Source: Chlorobium sp.
GTDB lineage: Bacteria; Bacteroidota; Chlorobiia; Chlorobiales; Chlorobiaceae
Length of the DNA: 64,000 bases
Direction: 5' to 3'
NCBI GenBank assembly: GCA_013203905.1
Contig: JABMPC010000056.1
Span: 22,285-86,284 of the forward strand
The notes beneath the pieces are model-generated. The model searched no databases. It saw nothing but the letters and a program-made list of their open reading frames with translations, and had not been told where the DNA came from. A program made the position numbers and the translations under genes. Below, piece after piece: positions 7,813 to 20,044 of this stretch. Numbering within the stretch: the stretch's first letter is position 1; every line of letters starts with the position of its first letter.

Positions 7813-9612
7813 ATGAAGAGACCAACGAGCATCCTGAACGCCATCCTCGTTCTTCTCGCCCTTGCTGCTTCGGGCTGCGCATCAGACGCCCCGCCCTCCG
7901 GCGGCCCCACCGACCCTCAGCCCAGAGAGGTGCTCTTCTCAGACCCCGACTCAGGCTCCGTCAACACCAGCCCCTCAAAAATCCGGCTTCTCTTCAGCCA
8001 TCCGGTAACGGCTCGCCAGCTTCTTTACGCAATCCATTTCTCGCCCGAAGTGGACAACTACCATGTCACCGTCAATGGCAACGAAGGGGAGATCGTGTTT
8101 TTCAACCGGTTTGAAGCGAACCGTACATACATCCTCACCCTCAACAAAAGCCTGCTGGGAAACTATACCCTCCCCTTTGCAACCGGAGCAAAGCTCGACA
8201 CAAGCTCCATCAGCGGCTCAGTCCAGAACGCTGATCTCTCGCCCGCCGCCAGCGCATTCGTGATGGCCTTCCAGAATCCAGGCACAAACGGAAGCACTCC
8301 CGACATGCGCAACGACCGCCCGGATTATCTTGCCCAGACGGACGCCTCCGGATCATTCCACTTCAGCCATCTCGCACCGGGCTCATACAGTCTCATGGCC
8401 TTCGACGACAGCAACGCCAACATGCGCTGGAACCGCAGCACCGAAGCAATCGGTCTGAGCTGCTACAGAGCGGTTCCAGTTGGATCAAAAAACATAGCCC
8501 TCCGTCTTACCGGTCCTGATGCCGACCATCCCGGCATCGCCGCATGCCGCCCGCTTGAACGGCAGCTTCTGGAACTCACCTACACAGAGCCGGTTGAACC
8601 AGCCGACATCGATATCAAAGAAATTCTGATACATCACGCCAAAACACATAAACCCGTACCGGTGCTCGACTGGTACAGCCCCGTTCCAGCCTCCGCAAGC
8701 ACAAAAATCCGCGTCCTCTGCGGACCACTGAAAACCGGAGAGCCTTACATCATTACTGACCGGAAGGCAGGAACAAACAAAGTCCTGTTCTACCCCACCA
8801 GGTTCACCGCAGAAAAATTGCCCATCAGCATCAGCATGACACCTGCCGACAAAAGCAGCCCGGGATACATGAACACCGTCTGGCCAGAACTCGGAAACAC
8901 CGCGGTGATAAGCTTCTCACGGCCAGTTACCAAAAACGCCATACGAAGTGCAGCCGTACTCTCTGAATCCGGCCGCCGCACCCCGGAAACACTCGAATAC
9001 GCACTGAAACAGATTGACGCCAGAACATTCAGCATGCAACCCACCGCAGGGTTCAGGCCGGGAGCCGCCTACACCCTTTCAATAGACTCAGCTGCGGTCA
9101 ACGGCAACCCCCCCGAAGAAAGCGTCCGAACCACTCGAATCTCACGCTTCACAGCCGCCGACACCAGCAATACAGGAGGGATTTCGGGTACCTGCTGGTC
9201 ACCACGCGGACCGGTCATCGTTGAGGCACGAGCATCAAAGGGAGCACTCCCCCATCGGGTACCGGGCGTGCAGAAAGGACGGAACTCTTTCAGCTATGCA
9301 ATGACGGGGCTCGCTCCCGGCAGTTACACAATCAGCGCATTTGTGGCGGAGGACGGAAATGAACAGGAGCTCTACAGGCAGAAATGGCGCCCCGGAACCC
9401 TCACCCCTCTAACACCCTCAGCCCCATTCGGCCTGCATCCGGGCAATGTCCGGGTGAGAGCTCAGTGGATGGCTGAAAGTATTGACATAGACATTATGAA
9501 CACCGCCCCGGGTACGATAACGCCAGACTCTCTCAAAGGCGGCTCCCGAATCCGAAGCCTCAGAAATCAGCAGCAGCCATCCCCGCAAAAACCAGAACCA
9601 TCAGTCCAATGA
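7813..9612 (+). CDS. Ig-like domain lipoprotein
   Basis: 599 aa. It has a lipoprotein signal with a lipobox ending in A-S-G-C (Cys22), then a Pro/Gly-rich linker, then a bacterial Ig-like (Big_5/SbsA-type) domain around residues 35-120. A carboxypeptidase-regulatory-like beta segment follows at about 130-210, with further beta-rich repeats, and the tail is Pro/Gln rich. This architecture is common in Bacteroidota and Chlorobiota surface lipoproteins; the function is unknown. The start has AGGAG seven nucleotides upstream. Its stop overlaps the bchJ start (ATGA), so the two are probably translationally coupled. Confidence 0.85.
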   Translation: MKRPTSILNAILVLLALAASGCASDAPPSGGPTDPQPREVLFSDPDSGSVNTSPSKIRLLFSHPVTARQLLYAIHFSPEVDNYHVTVNGNEGEIVFFNRFEANRTYILTLNKSLLGNYTLPFATGAKLDTSSISGSVQNADLSPAASAFVMAFQNPGTNGSTPDMRNDRPDYLAQTDASGSFHFSHLAPGSYSLMAFDDSNANMRWNRSTEAIGLSCYRAVPVGSKNIALRLTGPDADHPGIAACRPLERQLLELTYTEPVEPADIDIKEILIHHAKTHKPVPVLDWYSPVPASASTKIRVLCGPLKTGEPYIITDRKAGTNKVLFYPTRFTAEKLPISISMTPADKSSPGYMNTVWPELGNTAVISFSRPVTKNAIRSAAVLSESGRRTPETLEYALKQIDARTFSMQPTAGFRPGAAYTLSIDSAAVNGNPPEESVRTTRISRFTAADTSNTGGISGTCWSPRGPVIVEARASKGALPHRVPGVQKGRNSFSYAMTGLAPGSYTISAFVAEDGNEQELYRQKWRPGTLTPLTPSAPFGLHPGNVRVRAQWMAESIDIDIMNTAPGTITPDSLKGGSRIRSLRNQQQPSPQKPEPSVQ

Positions 9613-10193
9613 CCGCCACACCCGCCACCCCATCAAAAATAGGACCGAACTCCATCATCCAGACCTGCAACGCCCTTGAGGCCTCCATGGGAAAAGAGGA
9701 AGCCGAAGCGCTGCTGAGCAGAATCGGCCAAGGCCACTTCATCGGCAACCTCCCCACCGACATGACAGATGAATCGAAATTCCACGCGCTCGTCACCGCC
9801 CTCGACACAGAAATCGGAGCAAAGAAAACCGAAGCCATCCTTGAAGAATCAGGCAGGCGAACGGCAGAATACCTTCTCCGGGTCAGAATTCCGGGCCTCT
9901 TCCAGAAATTCCTCAAGCTTTTGCCTGCCGGACCCGCCTTCAGCCTTCTCTTTTTTGCCATCAGCAAAAACGCCTGGACCTTCGCAGGAAGCGGTGAATT
10001 CGCCTATACCACCGGAAAGAACCCAGTCATAACCCTCAAGGTTATCCACCCCTCACGCCCTTCTGTCGGCAGCTTCTTCCTCGGAACATTCACCCACCTC
10101 GTACACGCACTCGTCAACACCAAGGCTGCCATCACCCCCACCATCCAGCCAAGCGCATCCTCACTGAACTGCACCTACCGCGTCAGCCTGTAA
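9609..10193 (+). CDS. bchJ: BchJ, bacteriochlorophyll biosynthesis (V4R-like) protein
   Basis: 194 aa resembling BchJ/4-vinyl-reductase (V4R) domain proteins: an N-terminal helical part, a central segment with LLPAGPAFSLL (about 105-115), and a C-terminal domain. BchJ was first named a divinyl-protochlorophyllide 8-vinyl reductase. In green sulfur bacteria BciA carries that activity, and BchJ is thought to assist or channel the substrate. The location opposite bchLBN supports the assignment. The start overlaps the preceding lipoprotein stop by 4 nt. Confidence 0.8.
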   Translation: MTATPATPSKIGPNSIIQTCNALEASMGKEEAEALLSRIGQGHFIGNLPTDMTDESKFHALVTALDTEIGAKKTEAILEESGRRTAEYLLRVRIPGLFQKFLKLLPAGPAFSLLFFAISKNAWTFAGSGEFAYTTGKNPVITLKVIHPSRPSVGSFFLGTFTHLVHALVNTKAAITPTIQPSASSLNCTYRVSL

Positions 10194-10251
10194 CCCTGGT
10201 GCACTGTTTACAAGGAGGCAGTAACCGCTCAACCTAAAGCCTGGTCCTTAA

Positions 10252-10283
10252 GCAAAAAGCCCCGCTGTTGCGGGGCTTTTTGC
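10252..10283. terminator. Strong bidirectional terminator between bchJ and bchL
   Basis: A perfect 14-bp stem (10252-10265 with 10270-10283) with a TGTT loop. The GC-rich core is flanked by A5 on one side and T5 on the other, so it can serve both the rightward bchJ and the leftward bchL transcripts. Confidence 0.92.
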
Positions 10284-10306
10284 TGGTATATGCCGGGTCA
10301 GCTGGC

Positions 10307-11134
10307 TTACTGCCAGCCGCCAACTATTTCAAAGATTTCGCGATCGCCTATAGGCTCCGGAATCGAAGCCGGAGGATTTTCACCCATAAGGGTATCGGCA
10401 ATTTCGTTGTAGGGAATCAGGCACTCCGCCTTTCCGGGAGTGTCTTCCATAGCAAAGAGGGTTTTGCCTGCAAAGCGGCTTTTGCGGATCAGTTCGTGAT
10501 AGGGAACCTTGGCAAGAAGCCTCGTACCCACTTTATCGGCAAACTGGTCAAGCATGTTGGTGCCTCCGCCGGTGGTGTAGTCAACCCGATTGGCCACAAT
10601 TCCCGCCAGCTTCACCTTGTAACGCACACTCTTCTGCTCGATAGCCATGCAGAGACGGTTGGCGGCAAAAATGCTGTCGAAGTCGTTGGTGGCAATGATG
10701 ATGGCATAATCGGCATAGTTCAAGGGGGCGCTGAACCCGCCGCAGACCACATCGCCAAGGACATCAAAAAGAATAACATCGTACTTGTCATAGAGGCCGA
10801 GTTCCTGCAGGAGTGTCACCGATTCACCGACAACATACCCGCCGCATCCGCTGCCGGCAGGAGGGCCGCCCGCCTCAAGACCATCGATGCCGGCAAATCC
10901 GGTTTCAATAACATCTTCGGCCGTCAGCTCTTCGTGATGAAAATCAACCTCTTCAAGAGCCTCAATCACGGTTTTCTGGAGTTTCCCGGTAATGGGAAAG
11001 GTGCTGTCGTGTTTGGGGTCGCAGCCAATCTGAAGCACTTTGGCGCCTTTCAGGGCAAGTGCTGCAGAAATATTGGCACTGGTGGTGCTTTTACCGATGC
11101 CACCTTTACCGTATACAGCCAGAACTAAACTCAT
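10307..11134 (-). CDS. bchL: Light-independent protochlorophyllide reductase, iron-sulfur ATP-binding protein
   Basis: 275 aa, a NifH-like reductase component. The P-loop GKGGIGKST lies at residues 9-17. The two Cys that hold the 4Fe-4S cluster between subunits are C97 (PPAGSGCGG) and C131 (VVCGG). The dimer hydrolyses ATP and passes electrons to the BchN-BchB core, which reduces ring D of protochlorophyllide without light. It is the last gene of bchN-bchB-bchL, 36 nt after bchB, and is followed by the hairpin at 10252-10283. Confidence 0.98.
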   Translation of the reverse strand: MSLVLAVYGKGGIGKSTTSANISAALALKGAKVLQIGCDPKHDSTFPITGKLQKTVIEALEEVDFHHEELTAEDVIETGFAGIDGLEAGGPPAGSGCGGYVVGESVTLLQELGLYDKYDVILFDVLGDVVCGGFSAPLNYADYAIIIATNDFDSIFAANRLCMAIEQKSVRYKVKLAGIVANRVDYTTGGGTNMLDQFADKVGTRLLAKVPYHELIRKSRFAGKTLFAMEDTPGKAECLIPYNEIADTLMGENPPASIPEPIGDREIFEIVGGWQ

Positions 11135-11170
11135 AATGCTTGCATGTCAATTGTATTGAAAAGAAAACCC

Positions 11171-12748
11171 TTAACCGCCAAGCGAATCCTTTGCCCTGCG
11201 GAACACCTCAACCGTCACCTCTCCTTCGCCCTGGTCCATCGCGAATGTCTCCGTATTCTTCTTCACCTTCTTGCGAACAAAAAACGGCACTTTCTTCAGC
11301 ATGGTTTCAGCCTCCCCCGTCCATACCATGCCGCCCTCGCCTTCAGTTGAAGCTCCAGCCGGGGGGTGGCCATTGCCTGATGCCACGCTGGCGTCGACGG
11401 CGGCATCTCCATCCTCATATTCAAGACCCGCATCGCCGAAAAAGTCAATAAGATGCTTTTCAAGGCCGAGTTTGCAGGAGAGATAGACCCTGTCGGCAAT
11501 AACATCAGCCCCGTCAAAACCGAAGAAGGGATAGTATCCGAGCAGATGATTTTCAATATGAGTCGGAGGAGAGACAACCATGCAGGGAATATCAAGCTTG
11601 CGGCAGCTGTGTCGTTCCATCTGCGTACCGCAGACCAGGTCGGGAAGCTCGTCTTCAATAACTTTGGCAACCTCCTGGAACCGATCAGTCACCATCAGTT
11701 CGCCCGGCAGGTAACCCTCAAGCTCCCTGCGAACCCAATCAGCATCGCGCTCAAGATAGGTTCCCGCACCAACAACTTTCATGCCGAGTTCGTCACGGAG
11801 AAATTTCACCATAGCAACCGTGGTGGTGGCATCAGCGAAGACAAAGGCTTTTTTATTGCTGAAGCTCTCCATATCGGCAGTACGGGCAAACCATGGAACG
11901 CCACTGGGGGCGCTCATGCCGTCAAGCGAAAAGTCATGGAGTTCGGGCATGCTGAGCGGGGCTGCGCCACACCCGGCACCAACCTCATTGAGTTTTTCAA
12001 TGATGGAACGAAGCCAGCGTAAAGTAGGCTCCACGCCGAGCGGCGTATCATAGAGCGCCGGCATTGCAAATTCCTTTTCAAGATACTCGGCTGCTGTCCT
12101 GCCAATTTCATGATAGGGTGCAATGTTGAGCCATGCTTCCGGCAGTCTCGCAAGATCGGCAATTCCCGCTCCCCACGGAGCAACCACATTCACCTTCACG
12201 CCAAGTGTGGTGAGCATCCGGCGGAGGCTGGCAAGGTTGGCCTTCAGGTGGAAGCCGAGAGAAGTAAAACCAAGAAGGTTGACAGAGGGAGCCGCTGTTT
12301 TCTGCCCTGTGAGGGCATACCGCTTCACCAGTTCGGTAAAGAGGCCGTCAGCAGCTTCGTTTTCAGTCACACGGAAAGGGTTGACGGCGTAAACCATCAG
12401 CTTTTCCTGCGCTACTCCCGAATGGGCGGCAAGCTGACGGAGATCCTCCTGAAGAAGCGCAGTACTGCAGCTCGGAGCAATGACGGTCAGCTCGGGATGA
12501 TAGTGATGCTCAACCTGCTGAAGGGTGGCCGGAAGCCGGGAAACACCCTGTGCGAGGTCGCGCCCGCGAACAACGCTGATGGAGAGAGCCGGAAACTCCG
12601 GAGTTCTCTCAAGCATGGTATAGGTTGCAGTAATGTAGTCATCGCCCTGCGGGGCATGGTACACCGTATGAACACCCTTCATGCTGTTGGTGATGCGGCT
12701 GATACCATGAAGGGCTGTGCCCTCGTAGAGCCAGAAAGCTAAGCGCAT
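11171..12748 (-). CDS. bchB: Light-independent protochlorophyllide reductase subunit B
   Basis: 525 aa, NifK-like catalytic subunit. Asp36 in PQGDD matches the unusual Asp ligand that BchB gives to the N/B 4Fe-4S cluster. The C-terminal tail (about residues 470-525) holds the small protochlorophyllide-reductase domain, ending in [10 protein letters not shown] Gly/Ala/Glu-rich linker lies at about 435-465. The gene starts 29 nt after bchN ends. Confidence 0.97.
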   Translation of the reverse strand: MRLAFWLYEGTALHGISRITNSMKGVHTVYHAPQGDDYITATYTMLERTPEFPALSISVVRGRDLAQGVSRLPATLQQVEHHYHPELTVIAPSCSTALLQEDLRQLAAHSGVAQEKLMVYAVNPFRVTENEAADGLFTELVKRYALTGQKTAAPSVNLLGFTSLGFHLKANLASLRRMLTTLGVKVNVVAPWGAGIADLARLPEAWLNIAPYHEIGRTAAEYLEKEFAMPALYDTPLGVEPTLRWLRSIIEKLNEVGAGCGAAPLSMPELHDFSLDGMSAPSGVPWFARTADMESFSNKKAFVFADATTTVAMVKFLRDELGMKVVGAGTYLERDADWVRRELEGYLPGELMVTDRFQEVAKVIEDELPDLVCGTQMERHSCRKLDIPCMVVSPPTHIENHLLGYYPFFGFDGADVIADRVYLSCKLGLEKHLIDFFGDAGLEYEDGDAAVDASVASGNGHPPAGASTEGEGGMVWTGEAETMLKKVPFFVRKKVKKNTETFAMDQGEGEVTVEVFRRAKDSLGG

Positions 12749-12777
12749 ACTCTCTCGTGTTTGTTATTGCATTTCCT

Positions 12778-14049
12778 CTATGAAACTTTTGCCGCACTCG
12801 GCATCACACCCTCAAGCCACACATCCCGATCAAACTCCGGCAGTGCGCTGCGACGGTCGAAAGGCGAAACGAACATGTTGGCCAGCGTAAAGACGCCCGA
12901 CCATCCGTGAATGGACATCAGCATGAACTCCATACTCCACTTCACAATAAAGCCCTGCCCCACAAAGGGATTGGCAGTCATAAGAGAGGTCACGACCATG
13001 TCGGGACGCTCCCGCCTGATATCCTCAAGCTGACGGTGGAAATTCGGCTGTTCCACTACCCGGACCCCTTCAAGAGCCTGTAGTTCACGGGCATGAAATT
13101 TCTTGTTGATGTAGGCGCTGCTGCACTCCATAACCTCTGCGCCCGCACTGTGGAGGAATCGTGCCAACGGCAGTTCCATCATGGTGTCGGCAGTCAAAAA
13201 GACCTGTTTGCCCTTCAGGAGGTCGGTCTGGCGGCGAATTTTCTCCCATGCGGCCTTTTCGCGATCACTCAGGTCAACATCAATGCCGAACATTTTTGCA
13301 AGGTCTTCCCAGAATGCTCTGGTGCCGTCGGGGCCGAAAGGGAAAAGGGAGTGCAGGGTCCGGGCGCCGCGTTCGCGCTCAAGCTTCACGGCAACGCGCG
13401 AAAGATATGGCTGGATGGGGGCAAGAACAGTATCGGGACCAATTGCCGGCATGCTCTCGAAACGGGATTCCGGAAGAAATCCTCCGACCTTTATGCCAAG
13501 CTCTTCAGCCTCCGCCCTCAAATCATCAGCCGTGGCATCGTTGACGGAGCCAAGAAAGACAACACTTTTTTCTCCCGCGGGAGCCTGGGGGCAGAAGGGA
13601 ACGAGTGCATGCAGCACGGAATCCTCAGCCTGTGTGAAATTGTATACCAGTCCGCTGGCCGGCACGAACAGCACAGGAACCTCGGGCGTCGCAAGATGAT
13701 CAGCAAGCCCCTTGAAATCAACCTTCATCACCTCGGGGGTGCAGGATGAGAGCAGAAAAATAACTGACGGGTTGTGATCTGCCTTGATTTCAGCAATAAT
13801 CTCCTCAAGGCTCGGCTCATGCTTTGAAAGGTCTCCCTCTTCAAGAAGCGCAATACCGAAACGCGGCTTGGCAAAAATCATCATGCCAAGAGCGTTCTGC
13901 AAAAAATGAGCACAGGTATGGGTACCGAGAATCAGGAAAAAACTGTCCTTGATTTTCTGGTACATCCACCCCACACACGCCAGCCCGCAAAAGCTGTGCG
14001 TTACATTGTCTTCTCTAATTATAGAACCATCACCGGGAACCTGAAGCAT
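12778..14049 (-). CDS. bchN: Light-independent protochlorophyllide reductase subunit N
   Basis: 423 aa, NifD-like catalytic subunit. The ATG at 14049 is chosen because GGGAGG lies 7 nt upstream and the protein then begins MLQVPGDG, as in relatives; the open frame runs on to 14121. Cluster ligands are C21, C46 and C103 (SSCTPE). It pairs with BchB to bind protochlorophyllide. Confidence 0.97.
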   Translation of the reverse strand: MLQVPGDGSIIREDNVTHSFCGLACVGWMYQKIKDSFFLILGTHTCAHFLQNALGMMIFAKPRFGIALLEEGDLSKHEPSLEEIIAEIKADHNPSVIFLLSSCTPEVMKVDFKGLADHLATPEVPVLFVPASGLVYNFTQAEDSVLHALVPFCPQAPAGEKSVVFLGSVNDATADDLRAEAEELGIKVGGFLPESRFESMPAIGPDTVLAPIQPYLSRVAVKLERERGARTLHSLFPFGPDGTRAFWEDLAKMFGIDVDLSDREKAAWEKIRRQTDLLKGKQVFLTADTMMELPLARFLHSAGAEVMECSSAYINKKFHARELQALEGVRVVEQPNFHRQLEDIRRERPDMVVTSLMTANPFVGQGFIVKWSMEFMLMSIHGWSGVFTLANMFVSPFDRRSALPEFDRDVWLEGVMPSAAKVS

Positions 14050-14162
14050 GTATGATTTCCTCCCTGTTAGTGACCCCGCAACACTCCTCCGCCTGAAGAC
14101 GGAGAAACACTGCAATGGCAAAACTTAAAGACCGTAAAGATAAAACTTTTTCGCCAATCCCC

Positions 14163-14474
14163 CTACTGCCCCCCGGAGCCGACTTTCCCCTTGACCGAGT
14201 CAACCTTCTCCCCGAGCTTCACATTCCGATCGCGCCTGTCGTCAATTTTCATCACCGTATAGACTCTTTTCCCTCCAGCCCGAAACGAGTGCTCATGCAG
14301 TTTCAGAGCCAGTTCAAACAGCTTCTGTGCGGGCCCCTCCACTGTAGTGGCCATATCATTGAGGCAGTAAGAACAGTCGCTCTCTTCAAGAATCGCCTGG
14401 AGCTCAGCAACAAAACCGCTGTAGCTTGAACGGCCCCCGTCCAGCGGTATGACAGAAATATCCATAAGAGCCAT
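14163..14474 (-). CDS. MTH1187-family (DUF77) thiamine-binding-type protein
   Basis: 103 aa with a ferredoxin-like fold. It begins with the family pattern MDISVIPL and contains SYCLNDMATTVEG (about 35-47) and HEHSFRAG. Members bind thiamine or HMP and form tetramers; their cellular role is poorly known. The tail is Lys/Gly-rich. An internal ATG three codons in (14465) is an alternative start. It lies 18 nt after purA and 113 nt before bchN, all leftward. Confidence 0.85.
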   Translation of the reverse strand: MALMDISVIPLDGGRSSYSGFVAELQAILEESDCSYCLNDMATTVEGPAQKLFELALKLHEHSFRAGGKRVYTVMKIDDRRDRNVKLGEKVDSVKGKVGSGGQ

Positions 14475-14492
14475 GGCTGCAAAGCGGAAAGA

Positions 14493-15809
<1,317 letters not shown>

Positions 15810-15817
15810 TTACGGGA

Positions 15818-15848
15818 TGTATAGGCTCACGAAATAACAACCTGTCAA
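15818..15848 (-). promoter_or_regulatory. Candidate promoter for purA and possibly the bch genes
   Basis: Read leftward: TTGACA (15848-15843), a 19-nt spacer, then TATACA (15823-15818), 21 nt before the purA GTG. The -35 box is perfect, but the spacer is 2 nt long. Confidence 0.45.
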
Positions 15849-15943
15849 GGTACCAAAATTATTCCGTTTTCGGGAAGCCTTCATTCCAGATGTACATCCA
15901 TTGAACATCCGCAATGTGTGAAAGAAGAGTGTGGCGTCGCCCC

Positions 15944-16519
15944 TCAGAGATAGCGGTCGAAATGATCAAGCAGCTCGTTTTTCCCCTTTCCAGACACAGA
16001 TGAATAACTGACAATGAACTCTGCATTCAGAGCGCAGCTTGCCGTCGCCCGTTTCGCATGAGTCCGCTCTTTCTGGGTAAGTTTGTCGTCCTTGGTAAGC
16101 ACAATGCCGTAGGGACGGTCGTGATAGGCGAGAAAATCCATCATGTCCCGGTCAGACTTCATAGCTGGATGGCGTGAATCGAGAAGAAGCACTACCAGCG
16201 CAATGGCGGCACGGTCACCAACATAGCCGGCAAGCAGCCTACCCCAAGCATCCTTCTCCGCATGACTCACAGCCGCATACCCGTATCCGGGTATATCGAC
16301 GAAATAGAGATTATCGTTAAGGAGAAAGTAGTTGATCAGGCGGGTCTTTCCGGGGGTGGAGCTGGTTTTGGCAAGTCCCTTGCGGCCCGTCAGCGAATTG
16401 AGAAGGGATGATTTGCCAACATTCGAGCGACCGGCAAATACGATTTCCGGAAAACTCTCTTCGGGAAGGTCCGAAAGGTCTGAAACGCTTCGAACAAATG
16501 CAGCGTTGGTGATCTTCAT
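15944..16519 (-). CDS. engB: Ribosome-biogenesis GTPase EngB/YsxC
   Basis: 191 aa from the ATG at 16519 (MKITNAAFV). The open frame extends 24 codons upstream but that part looks non-coding. G1 is GRSNVGKS, the switch region is [11 protein letters not shown]3 is DIPGYG, and G4 is TKDD. It is needed for 50S subunit assembly. Transcribed away from cysS, with a 115-nt gap between them. Confidence 0.94.
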   Translation of the reverse strand: MKITNAAFVRSVSDLSDLPEESFPEIVFAGRSNVGKSSLLNSLTGRKGLAKTSSTPGKTRLINYFLLNDNLYFVDIPGYGYAAVSHAEKDAWGRLLAGYVGDRAAIALVVLLLDSRHPAMKSDRDMMDFLAYHDRPYGIVLTKDDKLTQKERTHAKRATASCALNAEFIVSYSSVSGKGKNELLDHFDRYL

Positions 16520-16634
16520 ACTTGTGGATGGGTGAACAGGAGGGAGGCTCCGATTAAAAAAGAAGCTAAAAACCTTGGGATCAAAACCCAAATGTTTAAC
16601 TTTTCAGCAAACCATACCAACAGGATACACAGAC

Positions 16635-18086
16635 ATGACGCTTGCCATATACAACTCCCTCGGACGCGAAAAACAGCCGTTCACTCCGCTCCACCCGGGA
16701 ATGGTCGGCATATATGTCTGCGGGCCCACCGTTTACGGGCATGCCCATCTCGGCCACGCCAAGAGCTATGTCTCTTTTGATGTGGTGGTGCGCTGGCTTC
16801 GCCAGAGCGGCTACAGGGTAACATATGTGCAGAACATCACCGATGTCGGACACCTGTCAGACGATGCCGACGAGGGCGAAGATAAAATTGCCCGCCAGGC
16901 ACGGCTCGAAAAAACTGACCCGATGGAAATTGCCCAATACTATACAAGGAGCTTTTACGAAGATATGGACCGGATGGGTGTGCTGCGCCCGAACATAGCC
17001 CCGCTGGCGACAGGACACATCCCCGAACAGATTGCTCTGGTTGAAACTCTGCTGAAAAGCGGCCATGCCTATGAAGTCAATGGCAATGTCTATTTCTCCG
17101 TAGAATCCTTTCCCGGATACGGGAAGCTGTCGGGCCGGACCAACCTTGAGGCTGTTCAGTCGGGCGCCAGGGTCGGCGTGCGCAGTGAAAAGCGCAACCC
17201 CTCAGACTTCGCGCTCTGGAAAAAGGCTGAAGAAGGCCACCTGATGCAATGGAGCTCCCCTTGGGGAATGGGCTACCCTGGATGGCATCTTGAATGCTCG
17301 GCTATGTCAATGAAATACCTTGGAGAGAGCATAGACATCCATGGTGGTGGTATGGAAAACCGCTTCCCGCACCATGAGTGCGAAATTGCCCAGTCTGAGG
17401 CTGCAAACGGCAAGCCCTATGTACGCTACTGGATGCATAACAACATGGTGACTGTGAACGGCACGAAAATGGGCAAGTCGCTAAAGAACGCCGTCAACCT
17501 GAAGGAGATCTTCACAACCATCAACCCCCTGGCCATACGGTTCTTCATCCTGCAGTCGCACTACCGCTCTCCTCTCGACTATTCAGATACGGCCATCACC
17601 GCCTCAACCGCAGGACTTCAGAAACTACGGGACACACGCCAGCGCCTTCTGGAAGCAACGGCCGGAACCGGCACCATGGATGCCGCACCATTCAGAGCGC
17701 AGTTCACGGAAGCCATGGATGACGATTTCAACACCCCGATTGCCATTGCCGCGCTGTTTGACCTTGCCAAGGCTCTTAACGCAGCCCTTGATCGCCCTGA
17801 AGGCCTTGATCAGCAATCCCTTGGCGCAGCAGCCGACCTCTTCACCATGGCAGGCGTTGATGTATTGGGCATACTCGAACATGATTCCGTTGCCACGGGA
17901 AACGGAGCCGGAGACCGGCAACGGCTTGAGGGGGCAATGAAGGTTCTCATGGAACTGCGCAGTGGCGCGCGAAGCAAGAAGGATTTCGCAACCAGTGACC
18001 TCATTCGTGATGGGCTCAAAGCAGCCGGCATTGAGATAAAGGATACGCGGGAAGGTGCAAGCTGGTCGGCAATCAGCGATCAGTAA
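16635..18086 (+). CDS. cysS: Cysteinyl-tRNA synthetase
   Basis: 483 aa, class I. The start is the ATG at 16635 (MTLAIYNSL). The HIGH motif appears as HLGH after GPTVYGHA, and KMSKS as KMGKS. The zinc site that selects Cys is intact: Cys in YVCGPT, Cys in LECSAMS, and His and Glu in PHHECE. Ends 14 nt before the convergent ManC-like gene. Confidence 0.97.
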   Translation: MTLAIYNSLGREKQPFTPLHPGMVGIYVCGPTVYGHAHLGHAKSYVSFDVVVRWLRQSGYRVTYVQNITDVGHLSDDADEGEDKIARQARLEKTDPMEIAQYYTRSFYEDMDRMGVLRPNIAPLATGHIPEQIALVETLLKSGHAYEVNGNVYFSVESFPGYGKLSGRTNLEAVQSGARVGVRSEKRNPSDFALWKKAEEGHLMQWSSPWGMGYPGWHLECSAMSMKYLGESIDIHGGGMENRFPHHECEIAQSEAANGKPYVRYWMHNNMVTVNGTKMGKSLKNAVNLKEIFTTINPLAIRFFILQSHYRSPLDYSDTAITASTAGLQKLRDTRQRLLEATAGTGTMDAAPFRAQFTEAMDDDFNTPIAIAALFDLAKALNAALDRPEGLDQQSLGAAADLFTMAGVDVLGILEHDSVATGNGAGDRQRLEGAMKVLMELRSGARSKKDFATSDLIRDGLKAAGIEIKDTREGASWSAISDQ

Positions 18087-18100
18087 GCGTCTGAGTGCAC

Positions 18101-19207
18101 TTACAGCACCCCGTCCATACCCCGTCGTTTCAGCTCTTCAAGAAGCCCTGGCACCCGACCCGCTTCCCCCCGGGCGCAAATCAGCAGAGCATCCCCCGTA
18201 TCAACAACAATCAGTCCGCTGACTCCTATGCAGCAGATAACCCTGCCCGGAGGCTTACGAACAAACACCCCCTCACATTCAAGCATTGCCACTCCATCCT
18301 CATCCCCTCCCGATGTTCCCTGCAGGCGGATGACATCGTCCCATGTGCGGAGAGTTACCCAACCGAACTCTCCGGTCATTACCACGACCTTTTTTGATTT
18401 TTCCATAAGGCAGCTCTCAATGGACTGCCTGTGCAGCAATGCATACACTTCAGCCGAAACCCTTCCGAAATCACGGGTTCGGGCCACTTCCGATAGCGAA
18501 AGAAGGTCGCGGTAGAGTTCAGGACACCACCGGCTGAACTCATGCAGGAGAAGAGCGACTCTGGTAATGAATATCCCGCTGTTCCAGCAGAAATCACCAC
18601 TGCTTATAAAATCAACCGCCGTTGCATAATCAGCCCTTTCAACTACCGTACGCACTGCATACAGGTGGCAGCTACCCTGTGGGGCCTGAGGCTCCGGCAG
18701 GGGAAGCTCAGCACCTTTCTGAATATATCCGCACCCCGTCTCAGGCCGCAGAGCCTCAATGCCGACAGCAACCATAACCTCCCGTCCGGAAGCCACCGCC
18801 ACAGCCAACCGCATAACCTTGTCCCACGCCTCCTCATCGGGCACGAAATGATCGGCCGGAATCACCAGAAGGACTGCCTCCGGATCAAGCTTTCTGACAT
18901 GAGCGGTCGCAAGAGCGATTGAGGCTGCAGTCCCCCGCCAGAGAGGCTCCACGAGAAGATTGTGCTCCCTGTATAGCCATCCCCCGCCCTCAAGCACTCT
19001 GCCAGCATGAGGACCGGCAACAAGCACTATGTGTTCAGATGGCACAATGCGCCCTGCGCGATGCAGAGCCCCCAGAAGCATGCTTCCCATGCCCGCAGGA
19101 TCAAGAAACGGCAAAGGGTTCGCACTCCGCTCAAGAGGCCAGAGCTCCCTAGTCTCTCCTCCTGCAATGATAACTGCGTAAAGATGATTGTCTGTGTGGT
19201 GTGTCAT
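18101..19207 (-). CDS. Mannose-1-phosphate guanylyltransferase-like protein with altered signature
   Basis: 368 aa from the ATG at 19207. The nucleotidyltransferase fold is recognisable: VIIAGG (12-17), LWPL, PADHFV, WNSGIF. The family makes GDP-mannose from GTP and mannose-1-phosphate. Key signatures differ, however. The usual GGxGTRLWP reads GGETRELWP (16-24), so Arg of GTR is replaced. PKQF reads PLPF (31-34), losing the Lys, and the EKP motif reads ERA. The frame is continuous, so these are substitutions, not an error. It may be inactive, changed in specificity, or regulatory. Confidence 0.75.
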   Translation of the reverse strand: MTHHTDNHLYAVIIAGGETRELWPLERSANPLPFLDPAGMGSMLLGALHRAGRIVPSEHIVLVAGPHAGRVLEGGGWLYREHNLLVEPLWRGTAASIALATAHVRKLDPEAVLLVIPADHFVPDEEAWDKVMRLAVAVASGREVMVAVGIEALRPETGCGYIQKGAELPLPEPQAPQGSCHLYAVRTVVERADYATAVDFISSGDFCWNSGIFITRVALLLHEFSRWCPELYRDLLSLSEVARTRDFGRVSAEVYALLHRQSIESCLMEKSKKVVVMTGEFGWVTLRTWDDVIRLQGTSGGDEDGVAMLECEGVFVRKPPGRVICCIGVSGLIVVDTGDALLICARGEAGRVPGLLEELKRRGMDGVL

Positions 19208-19350
19208 AACCCCTCTCATTAGATTCTCATCAGGGGGGACAGTACAGATAGAAATGTACGACAAAACAAGGGAGGCTTATTTGCCTATGACCCCAAAATA
19301 TCGTTTTATTCAACTTACACCACAGAGAAAAACAACATGAAGTACGAGAG

Positions 19351-20016
19351 ATGAAGCAACAAAGCAATGATGGCGACCTGCTCAATTCATTCTGCACCAA
19401 AGAGGGGATACAGATTACTGATGAACAGCATGAGCTGCTTATACGCTACAGCCAGCTGCTCGGGCAGTGGAACACAAAAGTCAACCTGATCAGCCGGAAG
19501 GAGGACGCGCCCATACTCATCAGACATGTGTTTCACTCACTGCTCCCCTCTCTTGTTCACAGCTTCCGTGACGGCGAAACCGTTCTTGACCTCGGGACAG
19601 GGGGCGGATTGCCAGGCATACCTCTTGCAATCATATTCCCGAATGTGCAGTTTCTCCTTGTGGATTCAACAGGAAAAAAAATAAACGCCTGTACAGCCAT
19701 GATTCAGGAACTCGGCCTTACCAATGCACGCGCCATGCATACAAGGGTTGAGGAACTCAAGGGTCTGGCATTCAACACCATTCTCAGCCGGCAGGTGGCC
19801 CCGCTCAGAGAGCTGTCACGCTATGCGGCTCGACTGCTTAAAAAAGATGGTGAACTGATCTGCCTGAAAGGCGGAGATCTCCAGAAAGAGATTGACGAGG
19901 CGCTGAGGGAGGGGAAAAAAGGAATTGGGTTTCCGGGCAGCATTACACTCAAGCCAATAGGCGAGGTGAGCCCTCTGTTCAACGAAAAGCAGATAGTCAT
20001 TGCCCGCTGGCGGTAA
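19351..20016 (+). CDS. rsmG: 16S rRNA (guanine527-N7)-methyltransferase
   Basis: 221 aa. SAM motif I is [16 protein letters not shown] near residues 75-90. Also present are NLISRKED upstream and the catalytic-region segment LSRQVAPL (about 143-150). It methylates G527 of 16S rRNA. Transcribed rightward; meets rplQ tail to tail. Confidence 0.95.
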   Translation: MKQQSNDGDLLNSFCTKEGIQITDEQHELLIRYSQLLGQWNTKVNLISRKEDAPILIRHVFHSLLPSLVHSFRDGETVLDLGTGGGLPGIPLAIIFPNVQFLLVDSTGKKINACTAMIQELGLTNARAMHTRVEELKGLAFNTILSRQVAPLRELSRYAARLLKKDGELICLKGGDLQKEIDEALREGKKGIGFPGSITLKPIGEVSPLFNEKQIVIARWR

Positions 20017-20044
20017 ACAACCGCTCGGCAGACAATGACCATCG

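Noticed and set aside
12778..14121. A longer bchN start at 14121
   Set aside because: The ATG at 14049 has a GGGAGG site at the right distance and gives the family N-terminus; the extra 24 residues look non-coding.
16520..16634. T-box or other riboswitch upstream of cysS
   Set aside because: Only a 5-bp TTGGG/CCCAA hairpin is present; no T-box motif or specifier stem was found.
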